Source: Vibrio algarum (GTDB lineage: Bacteria > Pseudomonadota > Gammaproteobacteria > Enterobacterales > Vibrionaceae). From it: a stretch of 64,000 nucleotides of DNA. The DNA lies in assembly GCF_028204155.1 (NCBI RefSeq), contig NZ_JAQLOI010000001.1:186001-250000 (forward strand), given 5' to 3'. Under the pieces are notes generated by a model. It made no database searches. It was not told the origin of the DNA and was given only the letters and a program-made list of their open reading frames with translations. Made by a program: the position numbers and the translations under genes. Below, piece by piece: positions 34,703 through 44,509 of the stretch; the stretch's first letter is position 1; every line of letters starts with the position of its first letter.

Positions 34703-36118
34703 TTAAACGTTCCTTCAAATACTGTTCGATATTTCTTCTGGCAATAGCCATAACCGCACCTTGTGGATTTACACCCAAAGATGTACAAAGTAGACTAGCA
34801 TCGTTTACATATAGGCCTTCTTGTCCATTAACTTTGCCATACGAGTTTGTGACACAAACATCTTTTTCTCCCATTGGACAACTTGAAAACAAATGAATAG
34901 TCATTAAGTTCAATTGTTCAGGCGTAATTCCGTAGAGGAAATCCTTAAGCTCACTAAAGCTAGAAATCTTCATTCCGCCTTGTACTACAGGGTATACATG
35001 ATTCGCACCGGCAGAAAAAAGACATTTCCCCATAAACTCTATTCCTTTTAATATATTGGAGTATCCCTCCCCTCCTAAGTCGAATCTTACTAAAGGATTA
35101 CTAAAAAAAGGAAGTTTAGTAATAGATCCTTTGCCAGAAGCCGTCATAGCATAGTAAACAGCCATGTTTTTCCATTTTTGTTCTGCAAGGCTTTGACCAT
35201 TCGGTATATCTAACATGGCCAACTTAATATATTCTTTAGAACTAATGGAGCAGCCTAAACTTATTTTTGGTGAAAACTCTTTAACTTGATGAACGGGTAC
35301 ACCCATATTTTCTGAGTTTACTTGGTCGGGAAACTCTGCAACCATTTTAACCGTTGGATGCATATAAAACTGCTTACCTGCATTTTTCGCAAGTCTATTT
35401 GATTGCAATAGCATCGGCGTAGCAATTGCTCCGGCGCATATAAAAACAGATTCAGCAATGTAATCGTGTTCTTCACTATAATCAGGCGATTCTTCTAGGG
35501 CTGTAACAATCCATTTATTTCCACGCTTTTGAATCTTCTTAACCGTGTTGTTATATTTATACGTTGCTCCAAACAGCTTTGATTCCGGAATCAAAGTCTC
35601 AGTCATTGACTGTTTGGTTCCAGAGCCGGATTCATCATATTTGTACCAACGAGGTATCTCACGAGCATCCCACCCTAATTTTTGAGCCCCTTCATAAAGC
35701 TTCAATGAAGCAAGGGGAATATGTTCTTTTGGCATATAACTTACAGATATTGCCTTTTCATTTTCTTGGTAGTAAGGCTCCAACTCTTCTGACGATAAAG
35801 ACGCTACACCATATTGCTCTACCCAGTTTTCGATGATCTCTTCAGGAATACGATGATAAAGTCCACTATTAATCTCGCTACCACCTCCTGCACACTCACC
35901 TTCTACATAAGTGACGGTTGATTTCCCTAGCGCTACAGATACGCCACCGTGCTTATATTTCTGTAGCATTTCCTCTTTAGAGAAGGGGGACAAGAGGTTA
36001 GTTTATATTCTCCACCTTTTTCCAGGACAAGAATTTTTAACCCTTGATTTGCTAGAAGTAGAGCTGAAAGCACGCCTCCTGGACCACTTCCTACAATAAT
36101 AGCATCTAGACGATTCAT
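34686..36118 (-). CDS. GMC-family FAD oxidoreductase, frameshifted at 35985-35989
   Basis: The first frame (36118-35990) holds the FAD motif IVGSGPGGVLSALLLANQG and LVLEKGGEYKL. The second (to 34686) has CAGGGSEINSGLYHR, FICAGAIATPMLLQSNR and the C-terminal GMC domain IHLFSSCPMG, VNDASLLCTSLGVNPQGAVM. The break is a run of five C (coding strand); six C joins them as SCPPFSKEEML. The restored length is about 477 residues. It may oxidise a sugar hydroxyl of a lipid-linked sugar, the role DprE1 plays with an unrelated flavin fold. Confidence 0.8.
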
Positions 36119-36503
36119 AACTTATCTTCCCTTTTCTTGCATACGACATTGAAAAGAACCAACGTCTCATAAAAGCGCATCAAATTTCTAAATACGCCTA
36201 GTCTAGAGTTTTTCCAATTATTAATGATTATTAGACGCTTTGATACGTGAAGATCAGAAAAAGAGCTCATGTATAACAAATAAACCCATACATAAAAAAA
36301 GCAGTAAGAAAAATAATACCGAACCTCATGTAGTCAGGCATCACCTTTATTTGACGTTCGACAAATAACCACGAGTCTTTTGATAACTCCTGTTCGCTAA
36401 CACCTGAGTACAAATAGACAAAGCTATAACAAATTGCCAACCTACATTTAACAAAACCATCCATTTCATATACCCAATCAATATAGAATAAAACTAACTT
36501 CAT
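36115..36503 (-). CDS. Small uncharacterised protein before the GMC gene, frameshifted at 36294-36300
   Basis: The visible frame (36503-36267) encodes 78 residues including DSWLFVERQIKVMPDYMRFG and a hydrophobic segment, then stops just after a run of seven T (coding strand). With eight T it continues for about 50 residues (FSDLHVSKRLIIINNWKNS, LMRFYETLVLFNVVCKKRED). It then stops in an ATGA overlap with the GMC start, good evidence that the restored gene is real. One membrane-embedded stretch is seen. I recognise no family; it is probably a partner of the oxidoreductase. Confidence 0.6.
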
Positions 36504-36601
36504 TAGGCGTATACTTACCTAAACAACAGTTAATTTTATAGTTATAATTTCCCACTTTTATATACCTCTACGTAAGTATGGTTTACTGACTTTCTTTATA
36601 T

Positions 36602-38001
36602 CTAATGATGAACATTTTCTTTCTTACTGATGTATACATCAGTCATCCCAAGACCTACGACGAACATCAAAATCCAACCCGTAAGTGAATATCTAAATTG
36701 GTCTAGATAATTGACTCCCAATACAACGGAAACACAGATAAAAGAGCTGATAACTGAAAGCACGACTAACTTCATTCTAAAATCTGCCGTTGTTACTATG
36801 AAAATTACCGCTACCATAAAAAAAATACTAAAAACAGAAAAAAACAAATTAACTGACCAGTCATAAGACCATTTAATTTTCACATCTACAGGATTATAGA
36901 AAACAAGTTCCTTTCCGTTATTATATTTTTCAAAGAAGTCACTACTGAGTATCTCGTTCCTTTTATTGCCAGTTATATAAGGGAAGTGACTTAAATTTGG
37001 GTTATTAGTGTTAAAATTGAAAAGAGTTGTTGAAAGCTTAGCAAGTTCATCTTTTCTTCCACCAAGAAAAATGGAAATGATAGATTTAAACTGTTCTAAT
37101 GAGGAATTAATACCATAGTGTTCAAACAACTCATCATGATAAGCTAAAAATTTATCTTTTCTGTCTTCATAAAGTGGGACTGTTTCTTCAACTCTGTGTA
37201 TATATTTAAATATTGGCTGAGCATATATTACGTCGTTACCATTCTGAACCTTTAAATTCTTGTGTAATGTTACGTGAGCATGATGCAGTTTAACTCGCTC
37301 TGAGTTAACAGCTATCCAATACTTACCATAATCAATCCCGTTAAGATAAGAAATCCTTAGCACAATCAATGCCAGAATAGCAAAACCACTAAAAAGAGTA
37401 GTTAAGGAAAAAAGTTATATAATTTTGACACTACAAACACAGTCAATAACGGTAAGGCTAACACCAAATACTGAATTTTAATCAAAGCTAGTGATATAAG
37501 AACAAAAAACAGAGTAACAAGATAAAAAAGGCTTGGACTTTTATAATATCTTATTAGCAATACAGAAAATATAATTAAAAGTGAAAGGCTTAATGCTTCT
37601 GGGTATATAACATTTAACATTCCTAGCACTCTCCAATGTAAAAAGGGAAGTACTAAAATGGGATATAATAATTTAAAACTAAAAACAATACTTAACAGAG
37701 CAATAAAGAATATGACTTTTTGTAAGATAATAATAAGGTTAACACCTCCTATCGACAAAAGACTTCCAATTTGTTCCGAAACATATATAAAATAGCTATA
37801 ACCAAGTTGTTTAGTACCAAAGTTAACAAGTTGATAGTTTTCAAGATCAACAGAATACTTTAGATAGGTAAAAGCATCTCCAAAGATAATTGGAGATGTA
37901 GGAGAAATGAACACATATAAAAACAACAAAAAAGAAATTAAATATTTTGCCGTTCTACTATCAATAATGTTTATTAAGTTAGTTCTTGCAATTGCTAACA
38001 C
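36602..38001 (-). CDS. Polytopic membrane protein, GT-C-like transferase or polymerase, frameshifted at 37408-37413
   Basis: The first frame (38001-37402) has about six helices. An acidic first periplasmic loop reads FGDAFTYLKYSVDLENY, as in GT-C enzymes that use polyprenyl-phosphate sugars. The second frame (to 36602) has a large soluble region and four C-terminal helices ending near YLDQFRYSLTGWILMF. One extra base in a six-base run joins them as NFFSLTTLFSGFAILAL. The restored length is about 466 residues. A Wzy polymerase is an alternative, but the ABC exporter makes one less needed. Confidence 0.6.
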
Positions 38002-38207
38002 AATTAACCCTCTTTAAAAACACAACCATAATTATTAAAACTCCCTTACTCGAGAAAAGTTATTTATCTTTAACACAAAGCGTTTGACTATAACTACTAC
38101 CAGGAAAGCCAACCGAAAACATATATGTATTTAAATTTTTCTCAAGATTCAATTTTATTAGATTAAAAATTGAATCTCAATTATCGCTTAATTTTGTTAA
38201 GACGATA

Positions 38208-39002
38208 TTAGAATAATAAATCATAAGGCACCCTGTCATATAACTCAAGCTTCCCACCGTCCGTTGCATTTAGTATCTTACGACCGTTTAATTCAAACTG
38301 TTCTTTAGCCTTTTCATAATTGAGCAATACCGCATTTAATTTAGGATCATGCCATTTTTTACCTTTACCAAAATAGTCTGGATGAAAATGATTTGGATCA
38401 TCTTCTGTGGACTCTATAGTTGCTTCAGAAATTTTGGCGCTATCGGGGATTTTGTAGTCGAAATCCATTCCTACCAAGTATACTTCTTCAAACCCCATAT
38501 AAAAGGCTAGCTGGAGGTTAAAATATGTAACAGTTTGTCCAGCATAAACTACCTTACTCACATCTTTTGAAAACCTTGGCACTTCAAAGAATGGATGCTC
38601 TTCACGATAAAAACCAACATCGAAAGGGAGATAAAAATTGTTACCGTCATTTGATGTTTTATCTCGATAAAAAGAAGGGAAAAATTTGTATTCACAATCA
38701 AATTTTTTTATTTCGTTCAAATTATCATCTAAAACGTGCTTGTCTTCTACTGCATAAAAAGTGGGCTTAAAGCCCATCTCTTTAGTTTTGAAAAAAATAC
38801 TATTAACGCCAAAAGTATATTCACTTTCTAATAGCGTCAAGTCGATTTTATTTAATGACGGGCCGTTCCCGACAATAAAACATCTCTTTCCTTTAAACTT
38901 ATTCTTAAATGTTCTAATTCTCCGCGCTTCTTCTTTAGTGATCTTAGAAGAGTACCTACTTTTAAGAATAGGAAAGAATGCTTTTTTTACAAACTTCATC
39001 AT
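38208..39002 (-). CDS. DUF115/MptE-like protein, copy 2
   Basis: A 264-residue protein with KFKGKRCFIVGNGPSLNKID, the DUF115 nucleotide-binding-like start, GVNSIFF, YAVEDKHV, YAGQTVTYFNLQLAFYMGFE and HFHPDYFGKGKKWHDP. It overlaps the paralogue upstream by 4 bp. DUF115 is the central domain of flagellar Maf glycosyltransferases, which use CMP-nonulosonic acids. A sugar-transfer role with the CMP-sugar made at 25.6-30.8 kb is plausible but unproven. Confidence 0.78.
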   Translation of the reverse strand: MMKFVKKAFFPILKSRYSSKITKEEARRIRTFKNKFKGKRCFIVGNGPSLNKIDLTLLESEYTFGVNSIFFKTKEMGFKPTFYAVEDKHVLDDNLNEIKKFDCEYKFFPSFYRDKTSNDGNNFYLPFDVGFYREEHPFFEVPRFSKDVSKVVYAGQTVTYFNLQLAFYMGFEEVYLVGMDFDYKIPDSAKISEATIESTEDDPNHFHPDYFGKGKKWHDPKLNAVLLNYEKAKEQFELNGRKILNATDGGKLELYDRVPYDLLF

Positions 39003-39913
39003 TTTTCGAACAAGCTCTTATAATCTACTCTTTCTAGAACTTCTAATTTACCACCAGTTGTCGCGTTATATATTTTTCTTCCGTGTTTTTCAAAGAACTT
39101 TCCAGCTTTCGCATAACCTTGCTCCATGCGATCGACCATTGGATCATGCCATCTGTAGCCTTTTCCAAAGTAATCAGGATGGAAGTGGTTAGGATCATCA
39201 CTTTGGGATGTTATTTCTAGTCCATCAACCTTGGCATCATCTGGAATATCATAGTGGTGATCGAAGCCTATCAAGTACAGTTCTTCAACGCCTAGATAAA
39301 AAGCCAACTGCATACAAATATATGTAACCGAGCCTCCGGTCCAAGCTTGCCTTGCAATGTTTTCAGAAAAATATGGAAAATCTGGGTAGTTATCGTAACG
39401 CATTCGTACGTTTAGCCAGTTAACTCTATCGTCTTTGGCACCTTCAAGGCAGTATTTTAAGTAGTTTCCGAACCACTTTTGTGGCCCTCTCACTGCATTA
39501 ATTTCAACGGCTCTATCTTCTGCAACATAGTTGTCTTCAACAACATAGTGAGTTGGCAAAAAACCCATCTTTTCTTCATTCAAATAGATACTATTAACTC
39601 CAATAGTAACTTCATCTTTTAATTTGGTTAGGTCAAGTTTATTTAAGCTTGGGCCATTACCAATTAGAAAAGCTCTCTTTCCTTTGCAACTATTATGATA
39701 TTTTACAATATTTTTATGATTATTAGTTATCGGCAGACTTCGGGCAGCCATCTTATAACCAAAGGTTTCACAGGCCAAAGTTAACGACGAAGAATTATAT
39801 TTATCCTTATATGGTCTAGTATTCCCATCAATAAGTTTTCCTCTTGTATCTCTATAAAGTCGGTAACCTTTATACAATGGTGTGATTTTCTTTAGCTCTT
39901 CTCTGATAGTCAT
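38999..39913 (-). CDS. DUF115/MptE-like protein, copy 1
   Basis: A 304-residue paralogue of the next gene, with matching blocks KGKRAFLIGNGPSLNKLDLT, GVNSIYLNEEKMGF, YVVEDNYV, WTGGSVTYICMQLAFYLGVE and HFHPDYFGKGYRWHDP. The extra N-terminal 40-60 residues include EELKKITPLYKGYRLYRD. The tandem pair probably arose by duplication and may add related residues to the glycan. It lies 4 bp after the GT4 gene. Confidence 0.78.
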   Translation of the reverse strand: MTIREELKKITPLYKGYRLYRDTRGKLIDGNTRPYKDKYNSSSLTLACETFGYKMAARSLPITNNHKNIVKYHNSCKGKRAFLIGNGPSLNKLDLTKLKDEVTIGVNSIYLNEEKMGFLPTHYVVEDNYVAEDRAVEINAVRGPQKWFGNYLKYCLEGAKDDRVNWLNVRMRYDNYPDFPYFSENIARQAWTGGSVTYICMQLAFYLGVEELYLIGFDHHYDIPDDAKVDGLEITSQSDDPNHFHPDYFGKGYRWHDPMVDRMEQGYAKAGKFFEKHGRKIYNATTGGKLEVLERVDYKSLFEK

Positions 39914-39917
39914 ATCT

Positions 39918-41117
39918 CTATCTCACAATCTCGTTATAAACTTTAATATAATTTTTAACCATAGTCCCTTCACTAAACTTATCAATTACCGAAGACCTAC
40001 ACGTTTCTGATTTGTTCTTCACATTTTCGAAGTCGTTATACAACATCGTTATTTTGTCGGCTAAATCTCTTGGCGAATACGGGTCAAACAACCAACCAGT
40101 GTTACCATCATCAATCATTTCTGGAATACCTCCTGCTTTAGCACCAAGGACTGGAGTTCCGCAGAGTAAGCTTTCTAATACTGTGTTGGGTAAATTATCT
40201 AATACAGATGGTATACAGAAAACATCCGCACTACTATAGACCTCTCGCAGAGCAGATATGCTGTACACTGCCCCTTTTTTTATAACTCTACTATCTTCAA
40301 ACTTAAATTTGCTTACGGAACCAATGGCAACTACTTGGATATCTAGATCAGGGATAAGTTTTAACGCTTCAAATATCACGATTGAATTTTTTCGCTCCCA
40401 AGCTCCTGTACCTGCTAAAAACAGCAATGTGAACTTGACGGCATCAATTGATATAGATTTTCTGGATTGGTGTTTTTCCAGTGGGTAAAAGTCGTTAGTA
40501 TCGATCCCATTATGCACTACTTTAATTGCTTTTCTTCCTGCGTTACGTTTTTCAGACAGATCAACTAACCACTGCGAGGGAGGTGTGAAAGTGACATTTG
40601 CATTACAATTATTTAGAAGTTTTTCAGGATTGTAAAATCTCTTTCTCCATTCCTGGATTGGACAGTAAATTTTTTCATTCCCATCAAACTTAGTTATCTT
40701 GTAATTATAAATATAAAATGCAAACTGATCATGCATAGTCCAAACAACAGGCGTTTTTTCGCTTAATGCTGCAATCTGCTCATGTGTAAAATACGTATTA
40801 TGGAAGTGAATGATATCAGGCTGAATAGATTTTATTTTTTTATTAAATATTTTGAACAATAGCCATCTATCGATATTAGTAGACGTAAGCCTAGCTATCA
40901 TATAAAATACTCTATAAATAGCGTTCTTCCATCTATTTTGAGTTTCACCCAACTGCCATGTGTTGATATTAATCCCTTTAAATTGGTTTATTTTAGTTTT
41001 ATTTTTTTCATACACAAATAAAACTTCATGCTCTTTGGTTAAGCCTTTGACTAATCGGCTAGCAGCTATTGATGCACCGCAACCATAATTATTTTCACTA
41101 AAAACTACAACTTTCAT
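39918..41117 (-). CDS. GT4-family glycosyltransferase
   Basis: A 399-residue GT-B enzyme: MKVVVFSENNYGCGASIAAS, IIHFHNTYF, VVWTMHDQ, then LLFLAGTGAWERKN and the donor motif SVLDNLPNTVLESLLCGTP. A CPIQEWRKRFY stretch is typical of the WcaC/WbcN-like subgroup. It is intact and sits 2 bp after the restored stop of the methyltransferase gene. Sugar unknown. Confidence 0.87.
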   Translation of the reverse strand: MKVVVFSENNYGCGASIAASRLVKGLTKEHEVLFVYEKNKTKINQFKGININTWQLGETQNRWKNAIYRVFYMIARLTSTNIDRWLLFKIFNKKIKSIQPDIIHFHNTYFTHEQIAALSEKTPVVWTMHDQFAFYIYNYKITKFDGNEKIYCPIQEWRKRFYNPEKLLNNCNANVTFTPPSQWLVDLSEKRNAGRKAIKVVHNGIDTNDFYPLEKHQSRKSISIDAVKFTLLFLAGTGAWERKNSIVIFEALKLIPDLDIQVVAIGSVSKFKFEDSRVIKKGAVYSISALREVYSSADVFCIPSVLDNLPNTVLESLLCGTPVLGAKAGGIPEMIDDGNTGWLFDPYSPRDLADKITMLYNDFENVKNKSETCRSSVIDKFSEGTMVKNYIKVYNEIVR

Positions 41118-41119
41118 TT

Positions 41120-42339
41120 TTAACTTTTTAGACCTCGAATACAGTCAAATAGTAATTTAATTCTTCTTATCTTCTTAATCGGACTAATTAATAGACTAAC
41201 ACTTTTTAAGTCTTCATATGCAGAATTAATTTTATTGATTTTTTCTTTTTCAGAATCATGCCATCTTCTGTATTTCTGGCTTTTTTCTTTTTCAGAATCA
41301 TGCCATCTTCTGTATTTTTGGCTTTTTCCTTTTCAGAATCATGCCATCTTCTTAACGTTTGATTCTCGTCAAAAAATGACAAATCACTTATCAACTCTAG
41401 ATAATTTAATACTCTTACATACTCATTTTCATGCTGATAATATTCACCTAATTGAAAGATAGACTCGACTTTATTATTTAAAAATATAGGTTTAAATCCA
41501 AAAGAGAATAGTAAATTTGACAAGCTATACATTGTAAAATTATACATGTGCGCATGTATAAGATACCCTAGAAAACTACGGTTGTAATGTTTTTTATTGT
41601 GTAAATCTAATATCCCTGGCACCTCGATATAAAGTAGACTATCAGGCTTTATTAGTCTTTTTATTAAATTTACTTCATATTCTAGGTCGATAAAGTGTTC
41701 AAAAACATGACTTAAAATAACCACATCGAAGGTCTCACCATACTTTTCTGCCGTAGCGAGGTCTCCATAAATAATATTAACGCCAAGTTTCTTAGCCTTA
41801 TCGATACAGTCTTGATTATACTCAGTACCTAATTCGTCAATCTCAATATCATATTTGAGTGCCTCATCTTTTAGCTCACTAAGAACATTCCCAGTACCAG
41901 CCCCAACTTCTAATACTTTTAGTGTTTTTTTAGCCGGAAGAAAATCTTTTAATACATTAAAGATTTTCTTCCCTTGACCCACTTCAAAAAGCGCTTCTTG
42001 CTCTTCTAAGTGCTCTTGACCATAATTCAGAGGGTGATAATACTTATCATAATACAAAGGAAGGGAAGCCGATTTTATGCGAGGACTGGTAATCACTAGC
42101 CCACACTTTTTACAAATATAACTCCCAAATGGTAGTGCAAACCTATCGATTTTAGCTAACTCTTCTAAAAAATCGCACCCACACTGGCACTTAGTCACCT
42201 CTTCTAGCTCGATATTTCCATTCTCAATATCAAGAAGAAATAGTTCTTTATATCTCAAAGAAATGTGGCTAAGCTCCTTTGGAATACAATCGGTTTTAAG
42301 AAGCTCTTTTCTAAATTCACTCATCAATAAGTTATTCAT
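41120..42339 (-). CDS. SAM-dependent methyltransferase with zinc-ribbon start and C-terminal 14-residue repeats, frameshifted at 41323-41327
   Basis: An N-terminal cysteine-rich ribbon (CQCGCDFL ... YICKKCGL) precedes a class I methyltransferase domain with LKVLEVGAGTGNVL, FDVVILSHVFEHF and PDSLLYIEVPG. The C terminus has three copies of RRWHDSEKEKSQKY, the last ending INKI. As given, one missing base in the first unit diverts the frame to a stop at 41206; restoring it extends the protein to a stop at 41120, 2 bp from the next gene. Next to wzt, a chain-terminating methyltransferase (WbdD-like role) is likely. Confidence 0.78.
41241..41352 (-). repeat. 42-bp in-frame tandem repeat in the methyltransferase gene
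   Basis: The plus-strand core CAGAATCATGCCATCTTCT occurs at 41251, 41293 and 41334, so the spacings are 42 and 41 bp. The 41 reveals the single missing base that breaks the frame. Each 42-bp unit encodes RRWHDSEKEKSQKY. Confidence 0.9.
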
Positions 42340-43506
42340 TTACAATCCATTCATGAGGCAAAGTTACATAACCAAAAACTCTCTCTTTATTTGATACCAG
42401 AAAATCTTCATTTCTATCCCGATAGATAAATTCGCTACCATCAACAACGACAAAAACAGACCCATACTGATTAGGGTTAAAGTAACACTTAGTCTTAAAT
42501 TGACCACTGACTTTATAATTGCCATTGAAAATTTTTGTACATTTATAATCTGAATTAAATGAAGTAATGCTATTTCCGACTTTATCCCATATCGGAATAC
42601 CAATAATAAGTTTTTTAGGTTCAAACGTTAATTCAAAGCTGAAATCAAGAATCATATCATCTTCTAAACTATAAGTATCCTTGTTCCACTGATGTCGAAT
42701 TTGATTTATTTTATACTCATTATGAAACATGTTACCAAAGTAGGAGTCCGTCTTATTTTTTTGTTCTTTCCCTAACTTATCTTCTTTTGATAAATAATAC
42801 TCAATGCCTTGTTCAACTGCTCCCAAAAATTTTTTTCACCTTTTTCCAGCACTAACACATTGTCACAGAACATCCTGATATCATTCATTGAGTGAGATAC
42901 AAATACAATAGACATGTCATCTCTCATGCTATTGATTTTGGCTAAGCATTTTTGTCTAAAATTGAAATCGCCTACAGCTAGGACTTCATCTAGGATCAAT
43001 ATATCTGGTTCGCTTGCGGTGGCGATACCAAAGCCGAGTCTTGATTTCATCCCACTACTATAGTTTTTTACAGGTTGATTAATAAAATCACCTATTTCTG
43101 AAAATTCTTCTATTTCTTTTATTTTCTCTTGTAATTCTTTTTTTGTAAAGCCACTAATTTTTAAATTAAGCTCTATATTTTCTAGTCCTGTAAGCTCAGA
43201 CTTTAAGTTTGAAGTCAGTTCTAATATAGCTGAAATTTTTCCGCTAGTAACAACATGACCCTGCGTAGGTGTAAGTACGCCAGATATAATTTTAAGAAGC
43301 GTAGACTTTCCATTACCATTACGGCCAATAATCCCTAGAGCTTCGCCTTTTTTTATATCTAGCGAAACATTATCTAATGCTATAAATTTTTTATGGTAAT
43401 CCTTGTTGAAAGGATTTAACGACTCTATTAGGCGGTCAATTGGCTTGTCATAGAGCTTATAAACTTTAGTGACTTTTTTCACTTTTACTACCGACGATTT
43501 GCTCAC
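42332..43506 (-). CDS. wzt: Wzt: ATPase of the O-antigen ABC exporter, frameshifted at 42830-42836
   Basis: The ATPase part has Walker A IIGRNGNGKSTLL, signature NYSSGMKSRL, Walker B DILILDEVLAVGD and the switch His in FVSHS. One extra base in a seven-base run joins it (GEKKFLGAVEQGIEYY) to a beta-rich C-terminal domain of about 150 residues that reads on to 42332. That domain in Wzt proteins binds the modified non-reducing end of the finished chain, which couples export to the terminal methylation expected from the next gene. It overlaps wzm by 1 bp. Confidence 0.87.
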
Positions 43507-44318
43507 TAGATTACGTCTCCGAAATGAGGCCTTAGCTTCCTAAATATTACAGCACCCAATAAAAAAAACAAAGAAAGAATAGCTAAAAAAGATGGCGTAA
43601 ACTCCCAAGACTCCCAAAACCATTTTTGATAAATAAAGCTATTTCTATACCCTTCTACTATAAAAATCATCGGATTAAACTTTAATACATACATGTATTT
43701 CTCCGGAACCTTCGAAAGAGACCAGAATATAGGAGTAACCCAAAAACCTAATTGCAAAATAACACTAACAATCTGTGATATATCCTTGGAAAAAACTCTT
43801 AAAGCAGAGAGAAACCAAGACATACCTAATACGAGGAAAAACATCATCGAAATATAAAATGGCAACTGCAACCAATAAATTGTCGGAAAGTATCCATAAA
43901 ACAAAAATACTATCGCTAATATTACCAAAAATATTAAGTGGATAAAGAATATGGAAGTGATTTTAACAATGGGAAGTATACTCACTCTAAAATTTACTTT
44001 TTTTACTAGGTACTTATTCGAAACAATTGAATTCATTCCTCCGTTTACTGCGTCAGAAAAAAAGAACCATGGTATATATCCACACATTAGATACAAAATG
44101 AATGGCATACCATCTTCTTCAGCATGCCCTTTAAAACCAATCGAAAAAATAAACCAGACAATGGCCATAAACAACGATGGCTTCAATACTGCCCAAACTA
44201 ATCCCAAGTATGAACCTAAAAACTGCTCTCTAAAGTCATTTTTTGCCAACGTAAAGACTAGGTTTTTACTTAGATATATATCTCTCAAAAATTTGAATGT
44301 ATTTTTAATAAAAATCAC
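43506..44318 (-). CDS. wzm: Wzm: permease of the O-antigen ABC exporter
   Basis: A 270-residue ABC-2-type permease with about six transmembrane helices. Typical pieces are SKNLVFTLAKNDFREQFLGS, YLGLVWAVLKPSLFMAIVW and WLSALRVFSKDISQIV. With Wzt it exports a complete lipid-linked polysaccharide across the inner membrane. It is the first intact gene after the ops element at 46483, separated from it by 2.2 kb of relic sequence. Confidence 0.9.
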   Translation of the reverse strand: MIFIKNTFKFLRDIYLSKNLVFTLAKNDFREQFLGSYLGLVWAVLKPSLFMAIVWFIFSIGFKGHAEEDGMPFILYLMCGYIPWFFFSDAVNGGMNSIVSNKYLVKKVNFRVSILPIVKITSIFFIHLIFLVILAIVFLFYGYFPTIYWLQLPFYISMMFFLVLGMSWFLSALRVFSKDISQIVSVILQLGFWVTPIFWSLSKVPEKYMYVLKFNPMIFIVEGYRNSFIYQKWFWESWEFTPSFLAILSLFFLLGAVIFRKLRPHFGDVI

Positions 44319-44509
44319 TTACACTTACCCTTTAAAATAAACCTCATAAATATATGCTCATAAAGATCAGGAATCTTAACATACCTAATACATTTTTCCC
44401 TTTTTCGGACAATAGTAGTTATTTTTATTGCTTATAAGTAATTTAATCCCAATATCTAGCTCATTCTATAGAATGCAATATTCGGTTTGCGACTTATATT
44501 AGTCTATAC

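Noticed and set aside
36602..38001. Wzy polymerase
   Set aside because: Not excluded, but the early acidic loop and neighbouring lipid-sugar genes fit a GT-C transferase better, and Wzm/Wzt export does not need Wzy.
41241..41352. CRISPR-like short repeats
   Set aside because: The three 42-bp units are contiguous without spacers and translate in frame as protein repeats.
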